NCBI GenBank assembly: GCA_023150215.1
Contig: JAKLLJ010000026.1
Span: 1-18,664 of the forward strand
Length of the DNA stretch: 18,664 nucleotides
Source: Thauera sp.
Lineage (GTDB): Bacteria > Pseudomonadota > Gammaproteobacteria > Burkholderiales > Rhodocyclaceae
Direction of reading: 5' to 3'
Below are positions 1-7,907 of the stretch, in pieces (positions within the stretch are counted from its first letter, which is position 1; each line of letters starts with the position of its first letter). The notes beneath the pieces were generated by a model that had not been told where the DNA came from, searched no databases, and saw only the letters and a list, made by a program, of their open reading frames with translations. The position numbers and the translations under genes are program-made.

Positions 1-1620
1 CTGGAGCGCGAGGGCGCCCTCCAGTTCAGGCCAGTCGGCTGCGTAGCCGTTGGCGAGAGTGATCCGCGTGGCGAGGAAACGGTCGATCGTCGCCGGCATG
101 TCGCCATACAGCGATGCGCCGACCACATAGTCGAGGAAGACGCGGAACTCACCCTTGCCGAGGCCGCGGTTGACCGGCTCCGCGGTGCCCAGGCTGCCCG
201 GCATCGCGTCGTCGGCGGCCGCCGTGGCGCTGCGGTAGCCGAGGTAGTCCATTTCGCGCCAGCCGCTTGCCCCCGCGAACTTGCGCGGCAGGCTCCAGGT
301 GGCGTCGATCGTGTTGCCGGTGCCGGAGGTGAACACCGCGTTCTGCCCGATGTCGGACTGGCGCACGTTACCGGAATGACAGCCGACACACTGGGTGAGC
401 TCCGCGGGCGTCTGGGCACGCAGGCGACCATCGGCGTCCTCGATCCAGGCGGCGAGCAGCCAGCCGGTGCCGTTCTCGATCCAGCCCTGGTCGCGGCTCG
501 CATACACCGGCGCGGACTCGTCCTTGAGTGCGTTGCCGAACTCGTCCGGGTGCCATTCGCGCGCCTTGTACATCCAGCGCACCTCCTTGACGCGCCGTGC
601 GCGCAGGCCCGGGAAAGGGCTCGCCGCTGTGGTGCCGTCGGCATCGACATCCACGTAATGCAGCGGATGGGCGAACTCGGTGCCGAGCGGGTACTGGCCA
701 CGGACGATGGCGACGCCGGCCGCCGCCCCCAGATAGCTCGACTCGCCGGCCAGGCGGTCCTGGATGTTGCGCTCGACGAGCTCGAGGTTGCCGGTGTAGG
801 TGGCGAGATCGAAGGCCCCCTCGGCGTTCTTCATGAAGGGTTCGGCGAGGCGGATGTAGATGCCCGACACGCTGCCCGAGAGCGGGGTGAAGATGCCGTA
901 GGGCATGAAGTTGATCGCCCGCCAGCCGGTGTTGCGCCCGCGCGGGTCGGAGAACACGCCGCGGCCGGCGCTTGCGCTGCGCACGAAACCATCGTCCTGC
1001 GCCGGCAGGTCGGCAGGCGCCAGGGCGGGGAAGAGGCGGAAGGGGCCGTCGGTACCGCTGTCCCACGCGCTCGGGTTCCCCTTGCGGTGCGCGAACGCGC
1101 TCGACCAGTTGTCTTCGCGCACCCACGCGCGCAGGTCCCAGCGCGACGAATCCTCGCCGCGTTCGGCGAGCGCCGCGCGCAATGTCTCGGGGCGCAGGGT
1201 GTTGATCCAGGGCGTGATGCTGGAATTGACCGTGAACGGGTAGTTGACCACGCCGAAGGCATACTCGGCCTGCAGGTTGCCGACGTTGGAATTCGCCCCT
1301 GCCTGCGGATTGTTGTTGCCGAGCCCGAGCGCAGCGACACCGTCGGTGTGGCAGAACAGGCAGGCGTTCTGGGTGCCGTGGCTGGTTTCGACGTAGCACT
1401 GCGCAGGGATGTGGGCGTGCGGGTTGGCGAAGGTCGTGCGGCTGATGTGCTCGCCGCGCAAGGGCAGCTTCGCGGGCGACGCGATCGATGGGGTCATGCC
1501 CCCGCCTTGATTGGCGGCCGGCGCCTCGCCACCCTCACCACTGCCGCCGCCGACGCAGGCGGAAACGAGGAAGATGCTCAGAGCGCTGGCGGCGCTGATG
1601 CCGATGAGCGGGAGTTTCAT
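1..1620 (-). CDS. Dihaem c-type cytochrome lipoprotein, function unknown (partial, runs off left edge)
   Basis: From ATG at 1620 the minus strand stays open for 540 codons to the window edge, so the C-terminus is missing. The N-terminus is a lipoprotein signal: a hydrophobic stretch ending in LVSAC, with the lipidated Cys at residue 22, then a Gly-rich linker. Two haem c attachment motifs are visible, CLFCH at 87-91 and CVGCH at 411-415, about 320 residues apart. A c-type cytochrome must be matured outside the cytoplasm, so this is probably a membrane-anchored periplasmic or surface electron carrier or oxidoreductase. The region between the haem sites is long and I do not recognise it as a named enzyme; it may hold a catalytic domain. 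It lies 161 bases downstream of the PhoX-like lipoprotein gene on the same strand, with a strong hairpin between. The Shine-Dalgarno sequence is weak. The start is chosen because any later Met would lose the signal peptide. More haem motifs may lie beyond the edge. Confidence 0.85.
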   Translation of the reverse strand, partial: MKLPLIGISAASALSIFLVSACVGGGSGEGGEAPAANQGGGMTPSIASPAKLPLRGEHISRTTFANPHAHIPAQCYVETSHGTQNACLFCHTDGVAALGLGNNNPQAGANSNVGNLQAEYAFGVVNYPFTVNSSITPWINTLRPETLRAALAERGEDSSRWDLRAWVREDNWSSAFAHRKGNPSAWDSGTDGPFRLFPALAPADLPAQDDGFVRSASAGRGVFSDPRGRNTGWRAINFMPYGIFTPLSGSVSGIYIRLAEPFMKNAEGAFDLATYTGNLELVERNIQDRLAGESSYLGAAAGVAIVRGQYPLGTEFAHPLHYVDVDADGTTAASPFPGLRARRVKEVRWMYKAREWHPDEFGNALKDESAPVYASRDQGWIENGTGWLLAAWIEDADGRLRAQTPAELTQCVGCHSGNVRQSDIGQNAVFTSGTGNTIDATWSLPRKFAGASGWREMDYLGYRSATAAADDAMPGSLGTAEPVNRGLGKGEFRVFLDYVVGASLYGDMPATIDRFLATRITLANGYAADWPELEGALALQ

Positions 1621-1740
1621 GGGTGATGAACGCCTGTGAGATTCGATGCGAGGACCCGGGCAGCAGGCGGGTGTCGGCCGGCCGGCAAATGTCGCGCCGC
1701 GCCGCGCTGGCAGCGGTGCCCTGGCACGCTGAAATCGTGG

Positions 1741-1770
1741 CGTCGGCCCGCGGGGTCGCGCGGGCCGACG
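1741..1770 (-). terminator. GC-rich hairpin after the PhoX-like gene
   Basis: A perfect 12-base inverted repeat (arms 1741-1752 and 1759-1770, CGTCGGCCCGCG and its complement, 6-base loop) starts 11 bases past the stop codon of the PhoX-like gene. No clear U-tract follows on the minus strand (CCACGATTTC). It may terminate inefficiently, or act as a 3'-end stabiliser or attenuator before the cytochrome gene. Confidence 0.55.
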
Positions 1771-1781
1771 TGAGACGCGGC

Positions 1782-3707
1782 TTACTTGATCGCCGGCAGG
1801 CCGCCGACGTAGCCGACCTGGGCGGTGAGACGGTAGTTCAGGGTGCCGTACTTGTTCTTGCCGTACAGCTTCTCCGCCTCGGCTTCGAGCTTGGTGGTCA
1901 GGTCCGCGTTCTGCGTCGAGATCCAGTCGCCCTGGTGCTGGGTGTTGCTCATGATGTAGGCGAAGCCCTTGGCGTCCTCCACCACCTGCAGGCCAGTCGC
2001 TTCACCGCCGGCGGCGACGTTGAGGATGCGGGTCAGCGCCTTGGTGTCGACGTTGTAGGCCCACACGTAGTTGTTCACGTGCATGCCCGAGTCCTCGCCG
2101 ATGAAGAGCGTGCGCATCTTCTCCGAATAGAACAGGTTGTCGGTGTTGGCGATGAAGTTGACGTCCGCGCTGTTGCCGTTGGCGTCGGGCGAAATCGGAC
2201 GACCGAGCAGCTGGTCCTCCACCATCGCCATCGTGGGCACGTATTCCGAGTTGATCGCACCGCCCGCGCTGTCCTTCTGGCTGGCGACCATCGGCAGGGT
2301 ATAGGTCGCACCGGCCTTGTTTTCCTTCAGGCGGATGTGATCGACCGGACCGCCGTCACTGGCCTTCATCGAGCCTTCGATGCGGCTCATCGCGTAATAG
2401 AGCTTCTTGTCGCCGTGGTTGATCGCGACGCCTTCACCCTTGGTGAACTCGGTGGTGGCACCGAGATAGGCGGCGTAGCGGCGCGTCTCCAGCACCGCGG
2501 CGGCCTTCTCCATGCCCGGCTTGAGCTTGATCCACACCGTCTGCGAGGAACCGGCACGCGTCGCCTTCCAGCCATCGCCGGTCTGCTCGGTGAGCGAGGT
2601 CTCGAAGATGTCGCCGAGCGTGATGCCGCTGTCGATCAGCGCCTTGGCTTCGGCATGGGTCGCGCTGCCAAGCTTCACCCAGACAATTTTGGCACTGCCG
2701 CCGTCGCTGCCGTCGGCCGCGGTCTGGTCCCAGCGCGCAGCGTAGATCGTGCCGCCGGCCTTGGGGTCGTTGGCCTTGTCGCCGACGAACATGAACATGC
2801 CCGAGTACGAACCGTCATCGCCAAAGAAGGCGGTGCGGCCATCCTTGGCGAAGATCGCCGCCTCCCAGGTGCCGCGCCCCATGTTGTAGAGCTTTTCGAC
2901 CGTGTAGCTGCCGTCGGCCTTCGGTGCGACCTCGGTCGCATAGCCGTAGTGGTAGGGGTTGGCGGTCTTGGTGTTGCGGAAATAGACCTCCGTCATCGCC
3001 TTCAGGCCGGCCTCGGTCGTGCTGTAGGACTTTTCACCCGGCACGAAGTAAAGGTCGTAGTCCTCCTCGCCCCCCAGATGGGTGTTCCACGGCGTCTGCG
3101 AACCGAAGCAGAAGATCCAGCCGCCATTGACGCTGGCGAAATCGATCGGCTTCTGCGATGCGACGCTGAGCTTGCCGTCGGCCGCCTGGGTGATCTCGGA
3201 CAGGTTCATGCTCATCGGCATGCGGCTGTACCAGTTGGCCACCTTGTACGCGTCCTCGCCATCGGCGAGCACGTCGTCGTACTCCCAGTGATTCACCAGC
3301 ATCAGCTTGCCGTCGATCATCAGCAGACTGTTCGCGTCGGCGGTCTCGGCGACCACGGGATCGCCATTCGGGTCGATGATCGGCGCCATCTTGTGATCGA
3401 AGAGCTGGGCGGCCGCGTACTTCTTGCCACCGCTCTGGTTGGTCTGATCGGTGTTTTTGAACAGCGTCTGGTAGTTCAGCGGAAACTTCTTGGTGCTGCC
3501 ATCACTGTAGGTGATCGTCGCCTCGGAACTGCTGTAGGTTTCCAGCATCTCGGCCTCGGTCTTTGCCACCGGGGTGGCCGAGAAGGCGATCGACTGGAAG
3601 GTGGGCACGACCGGGTCGTTATCGTCGTCGCTACAGGCGGACAGCGAGAGGGCGATCGCGGCAGCGAGCGTGCTAAGGACCAGGGGATGGCGGGCGATTT
3701 GGGGCAT
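1782..3707 (-). CDS. PhoX/DUF839-family lipoprotein (putative phosphatase)
   Basis: This is a 641-residue protein when started at ATG 3707. That start has a GAGG five bases upstream and directly opens a lipoprotein signal: hydrophobic segment ending LSLSAC, lipidated Cys at 25, then an Asp-rich linker. A start at 3740 would add 11 residues and put acidic residues ahead of the signal. The body looks like the PhoX/DUF839 beta-propeller family. The stretch CFGSQTPWNTHLGGEED (Cys 200, then the EE pair at 214-215) parallels the PhoX motif with Cys, TPWGT and EE, whose Cys bridges the two irons of the Fe/Ca phosphatase centre. Further family-like pieces are FFGDDGSYSGMFMFVGD and a C-terminal LFIGEDSGMHVNNYVWAY. 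PhoX enzymes hydrolyse phosphomonoesters in the periplasm or outside the cell. Most are Tat substrates, but no twin arginine is present here. No clear Pho box is visible upstream. Family placement is fairly sure; phosphatase activity is inferred. Confidence 0.82.
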   Translation of the reverse strand: MPQIARHPLVLSTLAAAIALSLSACSDDDNDPVVPTFQSIAFSATPVAKTEAEMLETYSSSEATITYSDGSTKKFPLNYQTLFKNTDQTNQSGGKKYAAAQLFDHKMAPIIDPNGDPVVAETADANSLLMIDGKLMLVNHWEYDDVLADGEDAYKVANWYSRMPMSMNLSEITQAADGKLSVASQKPIDFASVNGGWIFCFGSQTPWNTHLGGEEDYDLYFVPGEKSYSTTEAGLKAMTEVYFRNTKTANPYHYGYATEVAPKADGSYTVEKLYNMGRGTWEAAIFAKDGRTAFFGDDGSYSGMFMFVGDKANDPKAGGTIYAARWDQTAADGSDGGSAKIVWVKLGSATHAEAKALIDSGITLGDIFETSLTEQTGDGWKATRAGSSQTVWIKLKPGMEKAAAVLETRRYAAYLGATTEFTKGEGVAINHGDKKLYYAMSRIEGSMKASDGGPVDHIRLKENKAGATYTLPMVASQKDSAGGAINSEYVPTMAMVEDQLLGRPISPDANGNSADVNFIANTDNLFYSEKMRTLFIGEDSGMHVNNYVWAYNVDTKALTRILNVAAGGEATGLQVVEDAKGFAYIMSNTQHQGDWISTQNADLTTKLEAEAEKLYGKNKYGTLNYRLTAQVGYVGGLPAIK

Positions 3708-3839
3708 GGAATCCTCGTCGAGACTAGCGGGGGTGGACATCGACGGGATTCTTGCCCGCGCATGTTTCAGGAATGTTTTGGACGCATTGCAAATTCGAGC
3801 CCCGGCGGCGTCCGATCGCGCATCAACTCAGGTCGGGAA

Positions 3840-3851
3840 AAGCATATGCTT
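3840..3851. repeat. 12-bp perfect palindrome AAGCATATGCTT
   Basis: A perfect 12-base palindrome lies in the 197-base divergent region between the PhoX-like gene and the helicase gene, 12 bases before the LexA-like box. It could be an operator or could be chance; nothing in the sequence names its binder. Confidence 0.25.
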
Positions 3852-3863
3852 CGCTCCCCCAAG

Positions 3864-3879
3864 CTGGAATAATCCACAG
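3864..3879 (+). promoter_or_regulatory. Candidate LexA (SOS) box upstream of the helicase
   Basis: CTGGAATAATCCACAG has the 16-base CTGT-N8-ACAG layout of the LexA operator, with 7 of 8 conserved half-site bases (one G for T). It ends 25 bases before the helicase start and includes AATAAT, a 5/6 match to a -10 hexamer, so a bound repressor would block transcription. E. coli dinG, from the same family, is a known LexA target. The mismatch and the lack of a clear -35 keep this a candidate. Confidence 0.45.
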
Positions 3880-3904
3880 GTCCTGATCACCGCCGCACCC
3901 TCCG

Positions 3905-5866
3905 ATGTCCGACCCCGCCCCGATCTTCGCCGCCGACGGCCCGCTCGCCACTGCGATTCCCGGCTTCCGTGCCCGTCCGCAGCAGATCGAGATGGCGCAG
4001 AAGATCGCCGCGGCGCTGCGCGAGAACCGCGTGCTGGTGGCCGAGGCCGGCACCGGCACCGGCAAGACCTTCGCCTACCTGGTGCCGGCGCTGCTCGCGG
4101 GCGGCAAGGTCATCATCTCCACCGGCACCAAGACCCTGCAGGACCAGCTCTTCAACCGCGACCTGCCCACGGTGCGTGCGGCGCTCAAGGTGCCGGTGAC
4201 GATCGCGCTGCTGAAGGGGCGCGCCAACTACGTCTGCCACTACCACCTCGAGCGCAACGCGCGCGACGGCCGCTTCCTCACCGCGCAGGACGCCGCCGAC
4301 CTGCGCGCGATCGGGCGCTTCGCGCAGGTCACGCAGACGGGCGACAAGGCCGAATGCACCGATGTGCGCGAGGACTCGCTGGCGTGGATCGCCGCCACCT
4401 CGACGCGCGACAACTGCCTCGGCCAGGACTGCCCGAACAAGGACGAGTGCTTCGTGATGCAGGCGCGGCGCAACGCGATGGACACCGACGTGGTGGTGGT
4501 CAATCATCACCTCTTTTTTGCCGACGTGATGCTGCGCGACGAGGGCATGGGCGAGCTGCTGCCGGCCTGCAACGCGGTGATCTTCGACGAGGCCCACCAG
4601 CTGCCCGAGACCGCCAGCCTGTTCTTCGGCGACAGCGTGTCCACCGCGCAAGTGCTCGAGCTCGCGCGCGACACACGTTCCGAGACGGTGGCCGCGGCGC
4701 GCGACTGCGTGGCGATGATCGACCACACGCGCAACCTGGAAAAGGCCGCGCGCGACCTGCGCCTGGTGTTCGGCACCGAGAGCGCACGGATCTCCGCCGC
4801 GCAGGCCGCCGAGCGCGAGAACTTCGACGCCATGGTCGAGGCGCTGGAAAAGGCGCTGGCTGATTTCCAGGCCGTGCTCGACACCCAGGCCGAGCGCTCC
4901 GAGGGCCTCGCCAACTGCCTGCGCCGCACCGAGGAGATGGCCGAACGACTGGCAAGCTGGCGCAAGCCGGATGACAAGGCGCTGATCCGCTGGGTCGAGG
5001 TGTTCACCCAGTCGCTGTCGCTCAACGCCACGCCGCTGCATGTGTCCGACGTGTTCAAGCGCCAGCTCGAAGGCCACCCGCGGGCGTGGGTGTTCACGTC
5101 CGCCACGCTCGCCGTGGGCAAGGCCGACTTCGGCCACTACTGCCGCGAGCTCGGCCTGGCGTGGATGGACCCGCCACCGCTCACCGCGGTGTGGGGCAGT
5201 CCCTTCGACTACGCCGAGCAGGCCTTGCTGTATGCGCCGGCCGGCATGCCCGACCCCAACTCGCCCGACTACATCGAGCGCGTCGCCAAGGTGGCACTGC
5301 CGCTGATCCGCGCCGCGCGCGGGCGCACCTTCGTCTTGTGCACCTCCTTGCGTGCGATGCGCCGCATCCACGAGCTGATCCTCGACGGCCTCGCGCACAG
5401 CGGTGACGCGCTGCCGGTGCTGCTGCAGGGCGAGGGTTCGCGCACCGAGCTGCTCGAGCGCTTCCGCCGCCTGGGCAACGCGGTGCTGGTGGCGAGCCAG
5501 AGCTTCTGGGAGGGCGTGGACGTGCCGGGCGACGCGCTGTCGCTGGTGGTGATCGACAAGCTCCCCTTTGCGCCGCCCGACGACCCGGTGCTGGCCGCGC
5601 GCGTCGAGCACATGCAGAAACAGGGCCTGAGCCCCTTCGTGCACCACCAGCTGCCCAAGACGGTGATCAACATGAAGCAGGGCGCCGGGCGGCTCATCCG
5701 CAGCGAGCGCGACCGCGGCGTGCTGTGCATCTGCGACCCGCGCATGATCGACAAGTCCTACGGCAAGGTGGTGTGGCGCAGCCTGCCGCCGATGCGGCGC
5801 ACGCGCGCCGAAGCCGATGCGGTGGCCTTCCTCGAGAGCCTGCCGCCGCCGCGACAGGGCAGCTGA
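3905..5866 (+). CDS. yoaA: ATP-dependent DNA helicase, YoaA/DinG family (XPD-like, Fe-S)
   Basis: This 653-residue superfamily 2 helicase should unwind DNA 5' to 3' during repair or replication restart. It is closer in length and layout to E. coli YoaA (about 636 residues) than to DinG (716). Visible motifs: Walker A GTGTGKT at 49-55; Fe-S cluster cysteines at 111 (KGRANYVC), 171, 176 and 182 (NCLGQDCPNKDEC), with the spacing of the DinG cluster; VVVNHH near 197-202; DEAH box at 228-231; FTSATL in the second helicase domain; SFWEGVDVPGD; and the arginine-finger motif QGAGRLIRSERDRG near the C-terminus. All four Fe-S cysteines are present, so the enzyme looks functional. YoaA is known to act with the Pol III chi subunit in E. 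coli. The ribosome binding site is weak, but homologues start at the same place (xxDGPLAxAIPGF). A LexA-like box sits just upstream. The mob/moe genes follow after 57 bases. Confidence 0.95.
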   Translation: MSDPAPIFAADGPLATAIPGFRARPQQIEMAQKIAAALRENRVLVAEAGTGTGKTFAYLVPALLAGGKVIISTGTKTLQDQLFNRDLPTVRAALKVPVTIALLKGRANYVCHYHLERNARDGRFLTAQDAADLRAIGRFAQVTQTGDKAECTDVREDSLAWIAATSTRDNCLGQDCPNKDECFVMQARRNAMDTDVVVVNHHLFFADVMLRDEGMGELLPACNAVIFDEAHQLPETASLFFGDSVSTAQVLELARDTRSETVAAARDCVAMIDHTRNLEKAARDLRLVFGTESARISAAQAAERENFDAMVEALEKALADFQAVLDTQAERSEGLANCLRRTEEMAERLASWRKPDDKALIRWVEVFTQSLSLNATPLHVSDVFKRQLEGHPRAWVFTSATLAVGKADFGHYCRELGLAWMDPPPLTAVWGSPFDYAEQALLYAPAGMPDPNSPDYIERVAKVALPLIRAARGRTFVLCTSLRAMRRIHELILDGLAHSGDALPVLLQGEGSRTELLERFRRLGNAVLVASQSFWEGVDVPGDALSLVVIDKLPFAPPDDPVLAARVEHMQKQGLSPFVHHQLPKTVINMKQGAGRLIRSERDRGVLCICDPRMIDKSYGKVVWRSLPPMRRTRAEADAVAFLESLPPPRQGS

Positions 5867-5923
5867 GCACGGCCTGTTGTATGCTCACGGGTCTTTCGTT
5901 TTCAACCCGACTGCGGCTTCTCG

Positions 5924-6418
5924 ATGAAAGTTTTCGGTATCGCCGGCTGGTCCGGCTCCGGCAAGACCACCCTGGTGGAAAAGCTGATCCCGGTGCTCAC
6001 TGCACGCGGCCTGCGCGTGTCGGTGATCAAGCACGCCCACCACGGCTTCGATCTCGACAAGCCGGGCAAGGATTCCTGGCGCCACCGCGAGGCCGGCGCC
6101 ACCCAGGTGCTGATGCTGTCCAACGACCGCTGGGTGCTGATGCATGAACTGCGCGGCGCCCCCGAGCCGACGCTGGAAGAACAGCTCCGCCTGCTCGAAC
6201 CCTGCGACCTGGTGCTGATCGAAGGCTACAAGGCGGCCGCCGTACCCAAGATCGAGATCCACCGCCCGTCGCACGGCAAGCCGCCGCTGTGGCCCGAGAA
6301 CACCCACGTGGTCGCGGTCGCCACCGACGCCGAGATCGATTGCCCGCTGCCTTGCCTGCCGCTCAACGAGCCCGCCGCGGTCGCCGATTTCATGCAGGAG
6401 TACCTGAACAGCCGATGA
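5924..6418 (+). CDS. mobB: Molybdopterin-guanine dinucleotide biosynthesis adapter MobB
   Basis: MobB is a small P-loop GTP-binding protein that assists MobA in attaching GMP to molybdopterin for DMSO-reductase-type enzymes; it is not essential in E. coli. The 164-residue length fits the family. The N-terminus MKVFGIAGWSGSGKTT carries the Walker A loop (residues 8-16). Next come SVIKHAHHGFDLDKPGKDSW and a DLVLIEGYK stretch near 101-109, both typical of MobB. The start has little Shine-Dalgarno sequence. The stop codon overlaps the moeA start (ATGA), which suggests translational coupling. mobA is not in this window. Confidence 0.95.
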   Translation: MKVFGIAGWSGSGKTTLVEKLIPVLTARGLRVSVIKHAHHGFDLDKPGKDSWRHREAGATQVLMLSNDRWVLMHELRGAPEPTLEEQLRLLEPCDLVLIEGYKAAAVPKIEIHRPSHGKPPLWPENTHVVAVATDAEIDCPLPCLPLNEPAAVADFMQEYLNSR

Positions 6419-7620
6419 ACGCCAACATGCTTTCCTTCGACCAAGCCTACGACAAGCTGCTCGCCTTCGTCCGCCCGGTGCGCGAGATCGAGCAAGCGGA
6501 CACCCTGTTCGCGGCCGGTCGCGTGCTCGCCGTGGCGCAGCACTCCACGATCGACCAGCCACCGATGGACAACTCCGGCATGGACGGCTTCGCGCTGCGC
6601 GCGGCCGACGTCCCCGTCGCCGGCACCCGCCTGCCGGTGAGCCAGCGCATTCCGGCCGGCAGCGTCGGCCACGAGCTCGCGCCGGGCACTGCGGCACGCA
6701 TCTTCACCGGCGCACCGCTGCCCCCCGGGGCCGACACGGTGGTGATGCAGGAACTGTGCGAGCACGATGGCGAGCATGTCGTCGTCAACACCGTTCCGCG
6801 CCTCGGCGAGGCGGTGCGCAGGATGGGCGAGGACATCGCGGTCGGCGAGCTCGTGCTGCCCGCGGGCGTGCGTCTGAGCCCGCAGGCGGTAGCGCTCGCG
6901 GCCTCCGTCGGACTGGCGCAATTGCCCGTCCTGCGCCGGGTGAAGGTGGCGATGTTCTCCACCGGCTCCGAACTCGTGATGCCGGGCGAGCCACTGCCGC
7001 CGGGCGGCATCTACAACTCCAACCGCTTCATGTTGCGCAGCCTGCTCACCAGCCTGGGCTGCGAGGTCGAGGATTTCGGCATCGTGCCCGACCGCCTCGA
7101 CGCCACCCGCGAGGTACTGCGCCGCGCCGCGCAGGGTCACGACCTGATCCTCACCAGCGGCGGGGTGTCGGTCGGCGAGGAAGATCACGTCAAGCCGGCG
7201 GTCGAGGCCGAAGGCAGCCTCGACCTGTGGCGGATCGCGATGAAGCCGGGCAAGCCGCTCGCCTACGGCCACGTCCATGGTGCGGCCTTCATCGGCCTGC
7301 CGGGCAACCCGGTGTCGAGCTTCGTGACCTTCGTGATGATGGTGCGCCCCTTCCTGCTGGCGACGCAGGGCGTGCGCGACGTGGCGCCAGTGTCGATCAG
7401 CTTGCGTGCCGACTTCGACTGGCCGCGGCCCGACCGCCGGCGCGAGTTCCTGCGTGCACGCATGAATGCGCAGGGCGGCGTGGAACTGTTCGCCAACCAG
7501 GGCTCCGCGGCCCTCAACTCCACGGTGTGGGCGAACGGCCTGGCCGACATTCCGGCCGACACCGCAATCGCGCGCGGCGAACCGGTACGCTTCCTGCCCT
7601 ACGGTGATCTGCTCAATTGA
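6415..7620 (+). CDS. moeA: Molybdopterin molybdenumtransferase MoeA
   Basis: MoeA inserts molybdate into adenylylated molybdopterin to make active Mo cofactor in the cytoplasm. The protein is 401 residues, as expected. Family signatures: PPMDNSGMDGFALRA in the N-terminal part, GTAARIFTGAPLPPGADTVV, FSTGSEL, the MoCF-binding TSGGVSVGEEDHVK, and GLPGNPVSS, followed by the C-terminal beta-barrel domain. The frame is open further upstream to 6289, but homology begins near the ATG at 6415, which overlaps the mobB stop in an ATGA; an AGGAG lies 14 bases before it. The gene is coupled between mobB and moaD. Identity is very secure. Confidence 0.96.
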   Translation: MNANMLSFDQAYDKLLAFVRPVREIEQADTLFAAGRVLAVAQHSTIDQPPMDNSGMDGFALRAADVPVAGTRLPVSQRIPAGSVGHELAPGTAARIFTGAPLPPGADTVVMQELCEHDGEHVVVNTVPRLGEAVRRMGEDIAVGELVLPAGVRLSPQAVALAASVGLAQLPVLRRVKVAMFSTGSELVMPGEPLPPGGIYNSNRFMLRSLLTSLGCEVEDFGIVPDRLDATREVLRRAAQGHDLILTSGGVSVGEEDHVKPAVEAEGSLDLWRIAMKPGKPLAYGHVHGAAFIGLPGNPVSSFVTFVMMVRPFLLATQGVRDVAPVSISLRADFDWPRPDRRREFLRARMNAQGGVELFANQGSAALNSTVWANGLADIPADTAIARGEPVRFLPYGDLLN

Positions 7621-7649
7621 CCCGGTTTCGGATGAATACGGACATGACG

Positions 7650-7904
7650 ATGAAGGTGAAGATCCTTTACTTCGCGGGCCTGCGCGAAGCGGTGGGCCAG
7701 GCGGCCGAAGAGCTCGAGTTGCCCGCCGGCGTAGCCACGGTCGGCGCCCTGCGCGCGCATCTCGCCGCGCGCGGCGAGGCTTGGCAGGCGCTCGCGGTCG
7801 GACGCAACGTGCGCGCCGCACTCAACCAGAAGATGGCCGCGGCCGACGCCGCGCTCGCGGCGGCCGACGAGGTCGCCTTCTTCCCGCCGGTGACCGGAGG
7901 CTGA
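7650..7904 (+). CDS. moaD: Molybdopterin synthase small subunit MoaD
   Basis: MoaD is the ubiquitin-like sulfur carrier of molybdopterin synthase. Its C-terminal Gly-Gly is thiocarboxylated and donates sulfur to precursor Z on MoaE. The protein ends FFPPVTGG, so the essential Gly-Gly tail is intact, and it starts MKVKILYFAGLREAVG, the usual opening beta-strand and helix. With the start at 7650 it has 84 residues. In-frame ATGs at 7632 and 7644, and a TTG at 7617 overlapping the moeA stop, are alternatives; 7650 is chosen because homologues begin with MKVK-type sequence. The coding end contains the GGAGG ribosome binding site of moaE. Confidence 0.92.
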   Translation: MKVKILYFAGLREAVGQAAEELELPAGVATVGALRAHLAARGEAWQALAVGRNVRAALNQKMAAADAALAAADEVAFFPPVTGG

Positions 7905-7907
7905 GCG

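Noticed and set aside
376..1626. Plus-strand open frame opposite the cytochrome gene
   Set aside because: The minus strand encodes a signal peptide and two CxxCH motifs; the plus frame shows only biased composition.
1623..3872. Long plus-strand open frame of 749 codons opposite the PhoX-like gene
   Set aside because: It mirrors a clearly conserved minus-strand lipoprotein gene; its product is Val/Gly/Arg/His-rich with no recognisable domain. Such antisense frames are common in GC-rich DNA.
3887..5647. 586-codon minus-strand frame opposite the helicase
   Set aside because: Overlaps a complete helicase with all motifs; the antisense product is His/Gly/Arg-rich without domains.
6226..7821. 531-codon minus-strand frame opposite moeA/moaD
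   Set aside because: Shadow of moeA, moaD and mobB, which all have intact family motifs.
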